From the NCBI RefSeq assembly GCF_025685605.1, contig NZ_JAGTUT010000001.1:4278001-4342000 (forward strand): a stretch of 64,000 bases of DNA, read 5' to 3'. Positions 17,045-24,568 of the stretch are shown piece by piece. The translations under genes and the position numbers were made by a program. The notes beneath the pieces are model-generated. The model was not told where the DNA came from. It ran no database searches and saw only the letters and a list, made by a program, of their open reading frames with translations. The stretch's first letter is position 1. Every line of letters starts with the position of its first letter. This DNA comes from Granulicella arctica (GTDB lineage Bacteria; Acidobacteriota; Terriglobia; Terriglobales; Acidobacteriaceae).

Positions 17045-17432
17045 AGTGACCGGTACCATGAGCCGACTTCTCGGAAGCAATCAGCCTCTCGGATCTCAAG
17101 TGGCGCTAACAGACCTTAGCGCGAATCGACACCTCGGCCGGGGTGCTTGGGCGCCGATCGTGGAGGGCTAAGAGCGGAACTTCCCATTAGCGTAAGATTT
17201 TTAACGTCTGGTGCAGTGACCCATTCTAAGTCGCGCGAACCGGCTGTCGTGAGCTCGCCTCCGCCATGAAAGCGAAGCAGCAACAATGACCAACCTTGCG
17301 CTGTCGTCATTTTCAGTGTCTTGACGACAAACGTACGCCGGTATCCTGACGAAAGAGCGGGATCAGTGGCTGATGCTTATATAGTTTCGGTCTGAACGCT
17401 TGGTTGTAAGTCCAACGAAGTAGACTTTGGAC
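17045..17432. other. Intergenic stretch, nothing recognised
   Basis: About 390 bases between the TetR and MarR genes. No motif-bearing frame, RNA gene, or terminator with a T tract was identified. The right end must contain the MarR gene promoter. Confidence 0.4.
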
Positions 17433-17903
17433 ATGTCCGACCTCAGATCGACGCAGAGCGTATCGAAAGAGATGTTGAGCATTGCAGATCGCTTGAGACA
17501 GCTCATAAGCCGATGGGTCCGCATCACCCGCGACCAGGCTGGAACTCCCACTTCGGTACAAGTTGAGACGCTAAGGATACTCAACAACGAGGGACCGGCG
17601 AGTATAGCCGCGCTCGCACAGCAACGTGCGGTGAAGCACCAGAGCATGCGTGTCGTGGTCGAGCAGCTCGCGATCGAAGGGACCATCGTGAAGAGCGCCG
17701 ACCCCACCGACCGCAGAAACCAGATCGTCAGCATCACTGGTAAGGGGAGATCGCTCTTGAGGCAGGAGCGACGCGCCCGCGCGCTGTGGATCGCCCAGCT
17801 CCTGCAGCAGAGTTGTACCTCAGATGAAGTCGCTCAAGTCATCGCCGCGATGGATACCCTTGAACGAATTCTGGCCAAGGCTCCGAAAAACAGCTCCTCG
17901 TAG
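17433..17903 (+). CDS. MarR-family transcriptional regulator
   Basis: 156 residues from the ATG at 17433; a TTG two codons upstream is possible. The winged-helix core is recognisable: SVQVETLRILNNEGPASIAA, LAQQRAVKHQSMRVVVEQLA (recognition helix), then the wing IVKSADPTDRRNQIVSITGK, which has the DxRxxxxxxT pattern of MarR. Flanking N- and C-terminal helices (RLRQLISRW; LLQQSCTSDEVAQVIAAMDT) form the dimer interface. It ends one base before the converging SnoaL-like gene. MarR proteins sense small phenolic or oxidising compounds; the ligand is unknown here. Confidence 0.9.
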   Translation: MSDLRSTQSVSKEMLSIADRLRQLISRWVRITRDQAGTPTSVQVETLRILNNEGPASIAALAQQRAVKHQSMRVVVEQLAIEGTIVKSADPTDRRNQIVSITGKGRSLLRQERRARALWIAQLLQQSCTSDEVAQVIAAMDTLERILAKAPKNSSS

Positions 17904-17904
17904 C

Positions 17905-18312
17905 TTATTTGAGGCTCGCAATGACTGAGGACAACGTATTGATACCCCAGTGCTCGGCATACTGCCCATTCGCGAGTCTCACAACATCTATAACGTCGAT
18001 GGCGACCTCTTTATGCGTTGGGGCGATGGACAGGAAGACACCTGTGTGGATTCCAACGATCGTCTTACGAGTGGTGACCTTGTCTCCCTCGGCAATTTGA
18101 TCATGAATCGCCACCCGCAGGCCAGACAAGGCCGGTCTGAGAATGTTCTGAAAGGTATGCCACATGCCCTCGGCGCCTTTTGAAGTGCCCTCAGGAGCAG
18201 AATGATTAATGAACCCGTCTGCCATTAACTCCTTGAACACAGCCTCATTTCCTTCTTGTATGACCTCGCGGTTAAAGCGGAGCACAACTGATTTGTTCAA
18301 TTCTGTTGACAC
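17905..18312 (-). CDS. SnoaL-like (NTF2-fold) polyketide-cyclase-family protein
   Basis: 135 residues from a GTG start preceded by AAGGAGG six bases upstream. The sequence (MSTELNKSVVLRFNREVIQE, then LMADGFINHSAPEGTSKGAE, and the final YAEHWGINTLSSV) follows the SnoaL-like ester-cyclase family, small cytoplasmic NTF2-fold proteins whose conserved E-HWG...D element frames a hydrophobic pocket. Many are stress- or detoxification-associated with no assigned reaction. It converges on the MarR gene. Its promoter carries a symmetrical operator-like site at 18343-18357. Confidence 0.82.
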   Translation of the reverse strand: MSTELNKSVVLRFNREVIQEGNEAVFKELMADGFINHSAPEGTSKGAEGMWHTFQNILRPALSGLRVAIHDQIAEGDKVTTRKTIVGIHTGVFLSIAPTHKEVAIDVIDVVRLANGQYAEHWGINTLSSVIASLK

Positions 18313-18338
18313 AAAAAACCTCCTTGTCGTTCCAGAAC

Positions 18339-18357
18339 ATTATACAGGTACCCTGTA
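18339..18357 (-). promoter_or_regulatory. -10 box and 15-bp palindromic operator upstream of the SnoaL-like gene
   Basis: On the minus strand TATAAT (18344-18339) is an excellent -10 box. The dyad TACAGG-TAC-CCTGTA at 18343-18357 overlaps its upstream edge and fills the -10/-35 spacer. This is where a repressor would block RNA polymerase. The size and symmetry suit a TetR- or HxlR/MarR-type dimer; the cognate regulator is not identified. Confidence 0.65.
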
Positions 18358-18731
18358 CGTTTTTACTGGTCGGTTCCCGTCGTGGTGCTGCGGGTTGTAC
18401 CCGAGAGGCTGGCGCTGTGAACTGCACACATGAACGTTTGTGAAACGATCTATAGAGAAACCCCAATCTCAGCGCCGTGATCGCACGAGAGTATGCAGCG
18501 GTAAGCCTCTAACTCAAAGCGCCATGGATCATTTCCGACATAACCCTCAGGGGAGAAGTGCCACCCCGTAACTGACCAGCTCGTACTTTAGCGGGAACCT
18601 AGCGAACGGACAGTAGACTAGCAAGTGCGGACGCTCCGGCCGGAGCCTCCGACCCACTCAAAAAGCTAGGATCCCGCCGTAACGCTTATAGTCGAAGAGC
18701 GTTCGAATCGGCACTGATCCATAAGCTTGGA
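18358..18731. other. Intergenic stretch, nothing recognised
   Basis: About 370 bases between the SnoaL promoter and the end of the beta-propeller gene. No supported frame, RNA or repeat. Confidence 0.4.
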
Positions 18732-19814
18732 TTAGTTGACTTGTTGCGATGATGCCCAACCAATCCCGTCGGCATTGTTTCCAACTTTGATAAGTCCCTT
18801 GATGGACCAATCAGACAGATTGATCATGGCAACGTAACCACTCTTCATGCAAGCTACATAGGCGGTCCGATTGTCAGGCGTGATCACTACTTCATGCGGT
18901 CCTTTGGGAACGGAGATGGTTCGAACTATCTGTTGCGTGTACAAATCGACCACTGCTACCCCATAGGAGTTCGGGAGGCTCACGAGCAGCCATCGTCCAT
19001 CCTGTGTGGTCCCAGTTCCGTATGCGACTGCAGGGAGAGAGATCCACTGCTTTATGGTGTTCGTCGTGGTGTCGATCGCGGCGAGCCTTGGACTAGTCTG
19101 GTCGGCGGTAAAAACCGTGCGGTCATCCGGTGTGATGGAGATGCGTTGAACGTTGCCAGACACTTTGATTACGCTAAGCAGCTTGCGTGCCTTCAGGTCT
19201 AGGACTGAGACAGTGCCCGGCCCTACGTTCGCGGTGTAGCCGAAACGGCCATCGTGTGAGAGCACCAGCATATGAGACTGATCTTGACCTGTCGGAATGT
19301 AGCCAACGATCTTCAGGAGTTTGGGGTCAATGATAGTGACCGTCTGATCAACCTCCGTCGTCACATAAAGCAAACCATCCCGCGGATTCATCACGATGCA
19401 GTGTGGACGGACACCGTGACCAAAATCAAGCCTGCCCACAATTTTGTGAGAGGCAAGATCTATAGCGAGCAGCTCCCTCCCATCCGTTCCAGCATCCCCA
19501 ACACTGGAATCGCCGTAAATAGGAACGTAAGCGATTTTTCCATCTAGAGACGCAGCTACTTCATGACCTGCTACTACGCCTTCCGGAACACGAGCTACTT
19601 CTTTGACAGCGTTAAGGTCAACGATGCTGATGTTTGAATCAGCTTGGTTGACTGCGATCAGGGTACCCTGGGATGTTTGAGCGAAGATGCACTGCGGCAA
19701 TGATGAGGTAAGGATCAGTATCGTGGCGAGACCGATGTGTGAGTAGAAGTGACGAGCGGCGGAACTTCTCTCCGAAAAAGACATAAGAACATTGTGGAAA
19801 ATCGTGGTTTTCAT
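18732..19814 (-). CDS. Secreted YVTN-family beta-propeller protein
   Basis: 360 residues from the ATG at 19814, chosen because GGAGGAAG lies 6 bases upstream; the frame is open further into the adjacent IS66. The N-terminus has a hydrophobic export signal (LATILILTSSLPQCIFAQ). The rest consists of about seven propeller blades with repeats such as ISIVDLNAVKEVARVPEGV, DGRFGYTANVGPGTVSVLDL, TPDDRTVFTADQTSPRLAAI and TPDNRTAYVACMKSGYVAMI, the YVTN/COG3391 pattern. Probably periplasmic or surface-exposed; function unknown. The IS66 element lies 57 bases upstream of the start codon, so this gene has probably lost its original promoter or operon connection. Confidence 0.85.
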   Translation of the reverse strand: MKTTIFHNVLMSFSERSSAARHFYSHIGLATILILTSSLPQCIFAQTSQGTLIAVNQADSNISIVDLNAVKEVARVPEGVVAGHEVAASLDGKIAYVPIYGDSSVGDAGTDGRELLAIDLASHKIVGRLDFGHGVRPHCIVMNPRDGLLYVTTEVDQTVTIIDPKLLKIVGYIPTGQDQSHMLVLSHDGRFGYTANVGPGTVSVLDLKARKLLSVIKVSGNVQRISITPDDRTVFTADQTSPRLAAIDTTTNTIKQWISLPAVAYGTGTTQDGRWLLVSLPNSYGVAVVDLYTQQIVRTISVPKGPHEVVITPDNRTAYVACMKSGYVAMINLSDWSIKGLIKVGNNADGIGWASSQQVN

Positions 19815-19863
19815 GGATGCTTCCTCCGAGTCAGAACTTAGTTGTTGAATCTGTAGATTTGCT

Positions 19864-19871
19864 GAAGTAGA
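19864..19871. repeat. Target-site duplication, left copy (GAAGTAGA)
   Basis: GAAGTAGA directly abuts the left end of the IS66 element and recurs exactly at its right end (22481-22488). Eight bases is the duplication length known for IS66-family transposition. Confidence 0.93.
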
Positions 19872-19929
19872 GTAAGCGTACGCCCTTCCCATCTGGTAGC
19901 GGATTGCCCTCAGGAGTGATGATGGCGTC

Positions 19930-20322
19930 ATGATTGAGGCTGCGGTGAGTGACGTTCGTCGTGTTCGCCATTGGCGGAGTGTCGCCGAGAAGCGTCAGAT
20001 TGTGCAGTTGACGATGGAACCGGGTGCGAGTGTGGCCGAGATCGCTCGCTCGTACGGATTGAACGCGAACCAGTTGTTCAAGTGGCGACGGGCGTGGGAT
20101 CGTGGTGAGCTGATGGAGGGCGCTGGATCTTTGCTCCCCGTAACGTTGTCGAGTCCGGTTGAGCCTGCTACCGTTGCTCCTGAAGAGACCGTCGTTGTCG
20201 CCGAGCAGCAGTCGAGTAGCCCTTTGATTCATATTGAGCTCCCAGGTAGAACGATCATTCGGATAGAGCGTGGTGCCGATCCTGAGATGGTCCGCCTGGT
20301 TCTGAAGAGCGTGAGCCGGTGA
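19930..20322 (+). CDS. tnpA: IS66 accessory protein TnpA
   Basis: 130 residues. The HTH resembles that of the IS66 OrfA/TnpA family: RVRHWRSVAEKRQIVQLTME, then GASVAEIARSYGLNANQLFK and WRRAWDRGEL. A less conserved C-terminal tail follows (IHIELPGRTIIRIERGADPE), which is the usual IS66 TnpA ending. TnpA is needed for transposition of IS66 elements and is presumed to bind DNA. The stop overlaps the tnpB GTG start by four bases (GTGA), implying coupled translation. Confidence 0.92.
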   Translation: MIEAAVSDVRRVRHWRSVAEKRQIVQLTMEPGASVAEIARSYGLNANQLFKWRRAWDRGELMEGAGSLLPVTLSSPVEPATVAPEETVVVAEQQSSSPLIHIELPGRTIIRIERGADPEMVRLVLKSVSR

Positions 20323-20666
20323 TCCAGCTACCCGCAGGTACCCGGATCTGGATCGCTGCCGGCGTCACCGATATGCGGCGAGGCTTTCATGGCCTCAGCG
20401 CCCAGGTGCAGACTGTTCTTGAACTGCATCCCTTCTCCGGACATGTCTTCCTTTTTCGCGGACGCAGAGGTGACATCGTCAAGTGTCTCTGGTTCGACGG
20501 GGATGGTCTCTGCCTCTTCGCCAAGCGCTTGGAGAAGGGCCGTTTCGTCTGGCCGAAGGCAGACAGTGGTACCGTCTCACTGTCCCCGGCGCAGCTCTCG
20601 ATGCTGCTCGAAGGGATCGACTGGAGACACGTCGAGAGAACCTGGACCCTGCAGAGTGCCGTATAG
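20319..20666 (+). CDS. tnpB: IS66 accessory protein TnpB (Orf2 family)
   Basis: 115 residues, GTG start overlapping the tnpA stop. It carries the hallmark IS66 Orf2 sequence: TRIWIAAGVTDMRRGFHGLS, VFLFRGRRGDIVKCLWFDGD, GLCLFAKRLEKGRFVWP. This protein is essential for IS66 transposition though not itself the catalytic subunit. Length is normal for the family. Confidence 0.95.
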   Translation: MIQLPAGTRIWIAAGVTDMRRGFHGLSAQVQTVLELHPFSGHVFLFRGRRGDIVKCLWFDGDGLCLFAKRLEKGRFVWPKADSGTVSLSPAQLSMLLEGIDWRHVERTWTLQSAV

Positions 20667-20741
20667 AAGATCGGCATATTCTCCAGTATTCATCGGTTTT
20701 TTATAGATGTAACTACGCCGGATCAGTGCCATACTACAGGC

Positions 20742-22394
20742 ATGGATTGCGCCTCCATCACTGATCTGGATAGCCTGGACCGTGAGGCGCTGATCGCGAT
20801 CTATCTGGCGCAACAACAGCAGCTCTCCTCTCTCATGACCGGTCATGGGCAAGAGCTGGAACGCATGGAAGCGGAGCTTGAGCTGCAACGAGCCGAGCTC
20901 GAACTCCAGCGAACTGCACTCTCTGAACAGTTCGCAGAACTCCACTCGCGCAGTGAACGCATCGAGCACCTAAAGCTGATGGTAGCGAAGCTGCGCCATG
21001 TAATCTTTGGGGCGAAGAGTGAGAAGATTCTTGTCCAGCTCGGTCAGCTGGAGCTCCAGTTGGAAGAGGAAGAGAGCGCCTTGGCAGAGGTAGCAGCGGA
21101 GCTCGAACGTATCGCTCCCACGCCTGAGCCGAAGCCACGAACAGAACGCAAGCCGTTGCCAGAGCACCTTCCGCGCGAAGTGATGACGTATGCCCCCGAT
21201 GCAGACTGTTGCTCGGAGTGTGGAGGCGAGCTAAGACAGTTTGGCGAAGACATCTCCGAGCAACTGGAGTACGTCCCCGATAGCTTCCGGGTGATCCGCC
21301 ATGTGCGGCCGAAGTTCTCCTGCCGAGGATGTGACCTGATCGTCGAGGCACCCGCACCCTCACGGCCGATCGAGCGAGGACTTGCAGGACCAGGACTGCT
21401 GGCTCATATCCTGATGTCGAAGTTTGGCGATCATCTACCTCTGTACCGGCAGTCCGAGATCTATGCCCGGCAGCAGGTCGAGATCTCCCGTTCCACCATG
21501 GCCGGTTGGGTCGGCGCAGCCAGTGAGTTGCTTAGCCCACTGGTCGACGCCCTCCGCAGGCATGTTCTCGCCGGGCAGAAGCTGCACGCCGACGACACAC
21601 CGTTGCCGGTGCTCGCTCCAGGCAACGGGAAGACCAGAACCGGACGGCTGTGGACCTACGTGAGGGATGATCGACCAGCCGGCGTTGAGATTCCACCGGC
21701 AGTCTGGTTCGCGTACTCGGAGGACCGCAGGGGAGAGCATCCGCGCCAGCACCTCAGCAGCTTTGAAGGAACGCTGCAGGCCGATGCCTATGCAGGATTT
21801 CAGCATCTGTACCGCAACGGGCTTACCGAAGCGGCATGTTGGGCCCATGCCCGCAGGAAGTTCCATGAGATCCATATCGTTCACGCATCGCCAACGACCA
21901 CTGAAGCCCTGAACCGCATCGGTGCCCTCTATACGATTGAGGACGAGATCCGCGGCAAGCCAACCGACAGGAGGCTCAGTGTTCGTCAGGCAAGAGCCAG
22001 ACCATTGCTCGCCGAACTGCGTGCCTGGCTGGAAACCGCACAGGCGAGACTGTCCGCGAAGAGCGCTACTGCGGGTGCGATCCGATACGCGCTCTCGCGG
22101 TGGCACGCCCTGATCCGCTATGCCGATGACGGGCTGTTAGAGATCGATAACAGTGCCGCTGAACGTGCTCTGCGTGCAGTAGCGCTTGGCCGCAAAAATT
22201 TCCTGTTCGTCGGATCGGACGCTGGCGGACGAAGCGCCGCTGCCATGTACTCCCTCATCGGATCCGCAAAGCTCAACGGGCTCAATCCGGAGCGCTATCT
22301 GAACACGGTCCTCGCAAAGATCGCGGATCAACCAATCAGCCGCATCGCCGACCTGCTGCCATGGAATCTGCAAGCCCCTTCCCCAACAAGCTAA
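20742..22394 (+). CDS. tnpC: IS66 transposase TnpC
   Basis: 550 residues. An N-terminal coiled coil (LERMEAELELQRAELELQRT) is followed by the KLRHVIFGAKSEKI segment. A zinc-finger-like stretch has CCSECGG (about residues 165-171) and FSCRGCD (about 200-206). The DDE-type catalytic core follows (KLHADDTPLPVLAPG; ADAYAGFQHLY; EAACWAHARRKFHEI), ending in the C-terminal motif LLEIDNSAAERALRAVALGR and ISRIADLLPWN. Length and domains are full, so it is likely functional. Confidence 0.95.
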   Translation: MDCASITDLDSLDREALIAIYLAQQQQLSSLMTGHGQELERMEAELELQRAELELQRTALSEQFAELHSRSERIEHLKLMVAKLRHVIFGAKSEKILVQLGQLELQLEEEESALAEVAAELERIAPTPEPKPRTERKPLPEHLPREVMTYAPDADCCSECGGELRQFGEDISEQLEYVPDSFRVIRHVRPKFSCRGCDLIVEAPAPSRPIERGLAGPGLLAHILMSKFGDHLPLYRQSEIYARQQVEISRSTMAGWVGAASELLSPLVDALRRHVLAGQKLHADDTPLPVLAPGNGKTRTGRLWTYVRDDRPAGVEIPPAVWFAYSEDRRGEHPRQHLSSFEGTLQADAYAGFQHLYRNGLTEAACWAHARRKFHEIHIVHASPTTTEALNRIGALYTIEDEIRGKPTDRRLSVRQARARPLLAELRAWLETAQARLSAKSATAGAIRYALSRWHALIRYADDGLLEIDNSAAERALRAVALGRKNFLFVGSDAGGRSAAAMYSLIGSAKLNGLNPERYLNTVLAKIADQPISRIADLLPWNLQAPSPTS

Positions 22395-22402
22395 GACACA
22401 CG

Positions 22403-22440
22403 CAATAGGTGTCCGCTAAAAAATAAGCGGACACCTATTG
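22403..22440. repeat. 15-bp perfect stem-loop between tnpC and the IS66 right end
   Basis: CAATAGGTGTCCGCT (22403-22417) and its exact reverse complement (22426-22440) flank an 8-base A-rich loop, 8 bases after the tnpC stop. It could act as a terminator-like barrier or be recognised by the transposition machinery. The IS66 relic at 8102-8139 has the same architecture with different bases. Confidence 0.7.
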
Positions 22441-22480
22441 GACACTCTTAGACCATCAAGGGGACACGGCGTACGCTTAC

Positions 22481-22488
22481 GAAGTAGA
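22481..22488. repeat. Target-site duplication, right copy (GAAGTAGA)
   Basis: Identical to 19864-19871 and directly adjacent to the right terminal repeat of the IS66 element. It ends five bases before the stop codon of the following minus-strand gene, which therefore survived intact. Confidence 0.93.
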
Positions 22489-22493
22489 GGGCG

Positions 22494-23321
22494 CTATGGC
22501 TTTGCAAGTTGTTTTTCGATGGCGGAGGACTTCCACAGGAAGAGAGTTGCAAGAAAGAGGGTGCAGCTCAACGCCGTGCTGAAAGGAAGGCCGAGATGAA
22601 GACCGTTGTTTAATCCTGGGTCGTCGCGAAACGCCAGCCAATCGCCCGCGGTCGTCCCTGCCGCCCGCACGGCAATAAGCGGGATCCAGTAAGCAGCCTT
22701 GGTGGTCCATCGCGATCGGCCCCCAATGGCAAGCACAACAGCAAAGATTGCGCCGAGCACGAGCGTGCCGTACCCCGTGCCGAGATGGAGTTGCTCGGCT
22801 GTGCAGTCTCCGATCGCGGTGCCCAGAGTTCCAGCGGTCAGGAGTGAAAGCCAGTACCAGGCGCTCGTTGCCGGCCGCCCCATTTCATTCGTCCCAGCCG
22901 CGAGCAGCCGTGGCAGCACCGGCCACACAACGAGTGTCTGCAAGACGGCTAATCCCAGAATGACGCTTGGATAGGGCCATTCGAATGTATGGGTGGCAAG
23001 ATCGGCCAGATTCGTTGCGCCTGCGCGCAAGACAATCACAACAGCCCAGTACCAAGCCTCAGTCGCCCGGGCCGATTGGCGTTCACCGAACACGAGCGCG
23101 CCGAAGACAACGGCCAATGGAGCCAAACCGATCCAGTGATTCCAGTGTGCGTAAAACGAAAGGCAATCGCCCAGGTTGCAACCAAAGATGCTAGCCAACG
23201 TAATGGCAGTCCAGTATCGGGCGTCGATAGCCGGCACATTTGCGTAGCGCATGGGCCGAATGATGAATGGCCAATGGGAGCCCTTTGCCCGCTGTTTCAA
23301 ACTTGCGACTTGCTGATTCAT
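22494..23321 (-). CDS. Multi-pass membrane protein with four internal repeats (COG4705-like)
   Basis: About 275 residues from the ATG at 23321 (GGGAGAT 8 bases upstream). Four repeats each pair two hydrophobic helices and share a YW...G...GD-like core: ARYWTAITLASIFGCNLGDC, AWYWAVVIVLRAGATNLADL, AWYWLSLLTAGTLGTAIGDC, AAYWIPLIAVRAAGTTAGDW. That gives about eight transmembrane helices with acidic residues buried at equivalent positions, suggesting a transporter or channel; the pattern resembles uncharacterised COG4705 membrane proteins. Function unknown. Before the IS66 insertion it would have lain about 70 bases upstream of the YVTN propeller gene on the same strand, so the two may have been co-transcribed. 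Confidence 0.7.
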   Translation of the reverse strand: MNQQVASLKQRAKGSHWPFIIRPMRYANVPAIDARYWTAITLASIFGCNLGDCLSFYAHWNHWIGLAPLAVVFGALVFGERQSARATEAWYWAVVIVLRAGATNLADLATHTFEWPYPSVILGLAVLQTLVVWPVLPRLLAAGTNEMGRPATSAWYWLSLLTAGTLGTAIGDCTAEQLHLGTGYGTLVLGAIFAVVLAIGGRSRWTTKAAYWIPLIAVRAAGTTAGDWLAFRDDPGLNNGLHLGLPFSTALSCTLFLATLFLWKSSAIEKQLAKP

Positions 23322-23524
23322 CGGTTGATCTCCCAACTCACTTATTCGTTCTTGCCCACTCAGTGGGCTTCAACAAAAGTGAAGTTACGGGAAGATACTG
23401 AAGATCTGCTGAAACGCCGGAACGATATTTTCAGAGGGAACGCATTGTATTTGCGTCCCCAACTCAGATGGGGGACGAGACCATACCAGTAGAGACTACG
23501 GTCTCGTCGCACCAATCCGCGGCC

Positions 23525-24181
23525 CTATCGGAAGGACAGTTCCACTCCGTCGTCCAGCGGGATTTCACACGATATGTACCCGTTAGCTCGATCTCGCACA
23601 TAGTCTAAGTAGGGTCGGCATTTTGCAGCGAGGCTGATAACATCATCAGCCACCACCAGGCAGCGCGGGGAAAGAACCGGCTCCAATTTCTGAAGCAGTG
23701 GCAGGTAAAGAGGCTTCCAGCCATCGAGGACGAGCATGTCAATCTTTTCGACCCCCGCAAGCGTGGTAAAAGCATCTCCCTGGCGCAGTTCAATCAGGTC
23801 TGAGAGGCACGCCTGCTCGAAGTGCTGCGCCGCACGTAGTACTTTCTCCGAACTGTGTTCGGTCGTCAGGATGCAGCCCGACCCGTTGTCGCGCAAAGCC
23901 GCCGCGAGGTGTATGGCCGAGATACCAAACGAGGTCCCAAACTCGACTATGCGGGACGGCTTGTGGGTTCGAACGAGAAGATAGAGAAGTCTTCCAACCT
24001 CTGGAGCCACAGCCATGAACGTTCGATTCTGAATCGAAGCTAAGGTGTCGTCGTCCAAGCGTCCGTTTTCAGCGGCCTTGAGGGCAGCCTCTTCTTCGAG
24101 CTTCAGTTGAGCGTCGTTTTCAACGGCTTCGCTGTATAGACGCAACAAAACCGCTGCAACTTCGGGTTTGAAGAGCGTCAT
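23525..24181 (-). CDS. SAM-dependent O-methyltransferase-family protein
   Basis: 218 residues from the ATG at 24181, which overlaps the stop of the small upstream peptide gene as ATGA; a GTG six codons earlier is less likely. The class I methyltransferase fold is visible: motif I RIVEFGTSFGISAIHLA (E/DxGTxxG, about residues 77-93), motif II CILTTEHSSEKVLRAAQHFE, the acidic strand IDMLVLDGWKPLYLPLLQKL, and CLVVADDVISLA. This is the caffeoyl-CoA/catechol O-methyltransferase-like group (methyltransferase family 3), normally cytoplasmic and Mg-dependent. The substrate is not evident. It is translationally coupled to a 28-residue hydrophobic peptide. Confidence 0.87.
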   Translation of the reverse strand: MTLFKPEVAAVLLRLYSEAVENDAQLKLEEEAALKAAENGRLDDDTLASIQNRTFMAVAPEVGRLLYLLVRTHKPSRIVEFGTSFGISAIHLAAALRDNGSGCILTTEHSSEKVLRAAQHFEQACLSDLIELRQGDAFTTLAGVEKIDMLVLDGWKPLYLPLLQKLEPVLSPRCLVVADDVISLAAKCRPYLDYVRDRANGYISCEIPLDDGVELSFR

Positions 24182-24264
24182 TTGCGCGGGTGCTGCCACG
24201 GTCGAAGCTTCGCGAGCCTCGGTAAGATGATGAGGGGGACGAAAAACATTACGGGTAAAGCCAT
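24178..24264 (-). CDS. 28-residue hydrophobic membrane peptide, coupled to the O-methyltransferase
   Basis: A short frame starting MALPVMFFVPLIILPRLAKL and ending with a basic tail (RPWQHPRK). It has a near-perfect ribosome binding site (GGAGGT, 6 bases before the ATG at 24264), and its stop overlaps the next gene's ATG as ATGA. Residues 1-15 could span or insert into the membrane, with positive charges following. It could be a leader whose translation loads ribosomes onto the methyltransferase, or a genuine small membrane protein. I recognise no family. Confidence 0.55.
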   Translation of the reverse strand: MALPVMFFVPLIILPRLAKLRPWQHPRK

Positions 24265-24568
24265 AAACACACCTCCGCGCTCGCTGGCAAAAGAGCCAGT
24301 TCGCATAAACAGGGTGCGTTGGTTACCGTAAACGCTTACGACGTGCAAACGGGATGTCTGCCGCAATTCGACTTTGGGGCAACCAGCAAAATTTGTCAAA
24401 TCATGCGCAAGAATCTTTGACGACGAAGAAGGCCCGATCCAGCGGAGATCACATCTTGTCTTCACACCCTGGAACCCTCTACAGCAAATCTTCAGCTACC
24501 GACCGTAACCTGCTACATGGCGGCTAATCTTAGGAAGCGACGTTGGTCGCGAAGGAGCACTTGCGTTC

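Larger units (their letters stand above)
19872..22480. mobile_element. Complete IS66-family insertion sequence
   Basis: A 2,609-bp element bounded by 13-bp perfect inverted repeats GTAAGCGTACGCC (19872-19884; reverse complement at 22468-22480), the GTAAGCG end typical of IS66. It carries the three expected genes tnpA, tnpB and tnpC in order on the plus strand, all intact, and is flanked by an 8-bp direct repeat. The exact duplication implies a recent, undisturbed insertion; the element may be active. Confidence 0.95.
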
